A DNA stretch of 16,747 nucleotides from the NCBI GenBank assembly GCA_947573015.1, contig CANPDS010000018.1:1-16747 (forward strand), given 5' to 3'. Numbering within the stretch: the stretch's first letter is position 1; every line of letters begins with the position of its first letter. Origin of the DNA: an uncultured Muribaculum sp. (GTDB lineage Bacteria > Bacteroidota > Bacteroidia > Bacteroidales > Muribaculaceae). The notes under the pieces were generated by a model. It saw nothing but the letters and a program-made list of their open reading frames with translations, searched no databases and was not told where the DNA came from. Made by a program: the position numbers and the translations under genes. Of the stretch, positions 14,589 through 16,747 are shown piece by piece.

Positions 14589-16241
14589 TTAATTAGCGCC
14601 CTCATATCCGGGATTCTGCGGGAATTCCACATCGCGGTTGGCGTCGCGGATAGTCTTGGGTATAGGCCATAGTGCGTGATACGGTTGTACTACACCGGAA
14701 AGTACCTCATTGTATTTTCTCACACGGTCTACATACTTGCCGGTACGTACCAGGGTGAAGCGGCGGCTCTCCTCGCCTACAAGTTCGCGGATGCGCTCAT
14801 CGAGAAGGAAGTCCATATCCATATCTGCGGCTGATACAGAGCTTGCCTTGGCGCGGCTGCGCACTACATTGACTGCCTTGGCGGCATTCTCGCTATCGTT
14901 AAGCCCGAGATATGCTTCGGCAAGGAGCAGATAGGTCTCCGACAGACGGAACTTCATGCGGTCGCGGTAGCTGCCGGTGTGGGTCAGATCATCGTCGTGT
15001 GCGTAGAAGAACTTGGTGGGAGCCGGGAATAGCCAGCCATCCTGCCAGTATTTGTCGGTGATCTGTACGCGCTGGCCCTTGGTCGCTTCTACATTCGATA
15101 GCCATTCACGCTTGAAGTTGTACTCCGAGTTGCGGATATCGCTGTCTTCAAATATGCCGTTGGGGCCTGATGTCGGAGCGGTGGCGTTGGTGTTCTTTGT
15201 GCCGAGCCACCATTTGAAGGGTGCTATCTGGCCCAGACCACGACCTCCATATTCAGAGCTTACCACGAAGAATTGGTTGATAGAGTGGTACTGCGGACCC
15301 CACTCGCGGCGTGTCCAGTCGTCGGAGGGTGTGCCGCCGCCGGTGGTCTTGTACTCGAACTGCATTACCCAGATGCTTTCAAGGTTTCCGCTGGTGCGGT
15401 TCTGGTTGTTCTCTACGAAAAGGTCGTGGAAGTAGTCGCCGGCCTGGCTCTTCTCTGCGCCGAAGCGCTCTTTCATCAGAGAGAAGTAACCGCTGTCGAT
15501 CACATCCTGAGCTGCCTTGCGGGCTTTCTCATATTCACCCTGGCAGAGATATACCTCGGCAAGCAGGTGGAGTGCCGCCCACTTGGTGAGCTTGCCCGGC
15601 TTCACTGCGTCGGGATTGGTGGGAAGATTTGCTGCGGCAAATTCCAGATCCTCTACCATGTGTGCAAGCACTTCCGCTTTTGGGGTACGGGTGAAGTTGA
15701 GCAGGAATGGCTGTTGGATGGTCTCTACCCAGGGCACATCACCATAGAGATACTGGAGCGAGCGGTAGGCATAGGCGCGGAAGAAACGGGCCTCGGCCTG
15801 ATAGAGGGCCTTGTCGGTAGGATAGTCCCAGTTGGTGTTCTTCTCTGAGTAAAGAAGTACCTCGTTGGATGAGTTAATGAGGGCATATGACCAGTTCCAG
15901 TACGACTCGATAAACAGTGTCGAGGGAGTCATGGTGAGGTTGGCATAGTGCGTCAGCGAGCCATCCTTGGCACCACTCTGGAACACGATGTCGGTAGCGA
16001 TCTGTTGGGTAGCGTAGGCACAAGCACCATTGTGCATGAATGCTCCGTTCTCACCCCATGTGTTATACTCCGAACGGGCAATGGAGTAGAGGCCTGTACA
16101 ACCTACTTCGAAGCCCATGGTGCTGGTATAGGTGTTGTCGGGAGCGAGCTGGCTCTTGAGTTCCTCGTCGAGGAAGTCGGAACAGCTTGTGGTTGCAGCT
16201 GCAAGAGCTATGATTGATGTGAGTTTTAATATTTTGTTCAT
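14589..16241 (-). CDS. SusD/RagB-family surface glycan-binding lipoprotein (right locus)
   Basis: This 550-residue protein is the partner of the SusC whose 3' end closes the window. The signal peptide ends at TTSC, with lipidated Cys20, followed by SDFLDEELKSQLAPDN, the usual start of a mature SusD. Family features include the TPR-like helices (FFRAYAYRSLQYLYGDVPWVE), KLTKWAALHLLAEVYL, and a RLSETYLLLAEAYLGL helix. The closing LWPIPKTIRDANRD...NPGY segment is also typical. The gene begins 12 bp after the susC stop. It differs clearly from the left SusD in sequence, so the two loci are not a recent duplication and may bind different glycans. Confidence 0.95.
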   Translation of the reverse strand: MNKILKLTSIIALAAATTSCSDFLDEELKSQLAPDNTYTSTMGFEVGCTGLYSIARSEYNTWGENGAFMHNGACAYATQQIATDIVFQSGAKDGSLTHYANLTMTPSTLFIESYWNWSYALINSSNEVLLYSEKNTNWDYPTDKALYQAEARFFRAYAYRSLQYLYGDVPWVETIQQPFLLNFTRTPKAEVLAHMVEDLEFAAANLPTNPDAVKPGKLTKWAALHLLAEVYLCQGEYEKARKAAQDVIDSGYFSLMKERFGAEKSQAGDYFHDLFVENNQNRTSGNLESIWVMQFEYKTTGGGTPSDDWTRREWGPQYHSINQFFVVSSEYGGRGLGQIAPFKWWLGTKNTNATAPTSGPNGIFEDSDIRNSEYNFKREWLSNVEATKGQRVQITDKYWQDGWLFPAPTKFFYAHDDDLTHTGSYRDRMKFRLSETYLLLAEAYLGLNDSENAAKAVNVVRSRAKASSVSAADMDMDFLLDERIRELVGEESRRFTLVRTGKYVDRVRKYNEVLSGVVQPYHALWPIPKTIRDANRDVEFPQNPGYEGAN

Positions 16242-16253
16242 GACTGTGGTCGA

Positions 16254-16747
16254 TTAGAAGGTTACTGTAAGGCCCAGACGCCATGCGCGCTGCATCGGGT
16301 AGGCGGCAAACCAGGTGTTGTCGTAGTTGAGCAGCTGGCGCATGTTTGAGAATACATAGAGGTTGTCCACGCTGACATTTACATCAAGTCCGGAAAGACC
16401 TATCTTCTTGACGGCATCTTTATCGAACTGATAGCCGAGTGTGATGTTTTTAACTTGAACGTAATTCTGCTTTTTGTAATATCCGTGGCTGAATGTCTTT
16501 ACATATCCGGGAGATGGAGCTTCGGTGTTTTCCGGGTGTTCAGGTGTCCAGTACTTCACACCATGGATATAGTTGGCGGTGCCGAAAGTATACTGGGAGA
16601 TATCGGGGATATTGTCGGACATCCAGCGGCCGAATGAGCCGTAAAGCACAAACGATGCATAGAACTGCTTGTAGTTGAACTGGTTTGACATCGACAGCGT
16701 GAAAGATGGTCGGGTGCTGCCGATTACAACTTTGTCGTCATCGGTGA
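16254..16747 (-). CDS. SusC/RagA-family TonB-dependent transporter, C-terminal part only (cut by window edge)
   Basis: The last 163 or so codons of a SusC-type beta barrel are present. The frame is open to the window edge (DDDKVVIGSTRPSFTL before the internal Met at 16691), so the gene begins outside the window and that Met is not the start. Typical features are VIGSTRPSFTLSMSNQF, NYKQFYASFVLYGSFG, the VKNITLGYQF strand, the DVNVSVDNLYVFSNM strand, and a C-terminal aromatic residue (GLTVTF). It is the first recognisable gene of the right operon, directly upstream of susD. Whether it carries an STN domain cannot be seen. Confidence 0.93.
   Translation of the reverse strand, partial: TDDDKVVIGSTRPSFTLSMSNQFNYKQFYASFVLYGSFGRWMSDNIPDISQYTFGTANYIHGVKYWTPEHPENTEAPSPGYVKTFSHGYYKKQNYVQVKNITLGYQFDKDAVKKIGLSGLDVNVSVDNLYVFSNMRQLLNYDNTWFAAYPMQRAWRLGLTVTF

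Noticed and set aside
16254..16691. The Met at 16691 as the start of a small 145-residue protein
   Set aside because: The frame stays open to the window edge with typical SusC sequence before that Met, so this is the end of a long transporter gene.
1..16747. CRISPR arrays, tRNA or rRNA genes, transposases
   Set aside because: No regularly spaced direct repeats, no cloverleaf with a T-loop sequence, and no transposase-like protein were seen on either strand.

Overview
The window looks like chromosomal DNA of a gut Bacteroidales bacterium. Family Muribaculaceae would fit, but the genus cannot be fixed from this sequence. The grounds are SusC/SusD outer-membrane pairs, SusC with an STN domain beside a divergent FecI/FecR pair, lipoproteins with SC-type lipoboxes, little Shine-Dalgarno signal, and promoters of the Bacteroidetes type (-33 TTTG, -7 TAnnTTTG). 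The layout is that of glycan-uptake loci (polysaccharide utilization loci, PULs).

Left locus (about 1-7370). An ECF sigma factor (1136-1717, minus) and its FecR-type anti-sigma (86-1072, minus) form a two-gene operon. It is read divergently from a long SusC-type TonB-dependent transporter with an N-terminal STN signalling domain (1939-5466, plus) and its SusD-type surface lipoprotein (5491-7218, plus). This is the usual trans-envelope signalling design: a filled transporter signals through FecR, which frees FecI to transcribe susCD. The susD end faces a convergent GH2 gene, and between them lies a perfect 36-bp palindrome.

Centre (7371-11676). A secreted GH2 beta-galactosidase-like enzyme (7409-10513, minus) stands alone behind its own probable -7 box. 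Upstream of it is a 1.16-kb stretch with no credible protein gene. It does hold two apparent tail-to-tail non-coding transcription units: a short plus-strand unit of about 70 nt (promoter 10921-10951, terminator 10991-11023) and a minus-strand unit of about 215 nt (promoter 11328-11360, terminator 11104-11143).

Right locus (11619-16747, minus). One operon runs right to left: susC (3' end only, cut by the window edge), susD, a SusE/SusF-like glycan-binding lipoprotein, and a lipoprotein with a glycoside-hydrolase-like TIM barrel of the DUF4832 kind. The last two genes overlap by 4 bp, and the operon ends at a clear intrinsic terminator.

Together the genes suggest surface capture of a galactose-containing glycan, a surface-tethered enzyme of unproven activity, import through two SusCD pairs, and periplasmic trimming by the GH2 enzyme. 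The actual substrate cannot be read from the sequence. The most novel elements are the two candidate RNAs and the DUF4832-type lipoprotein.
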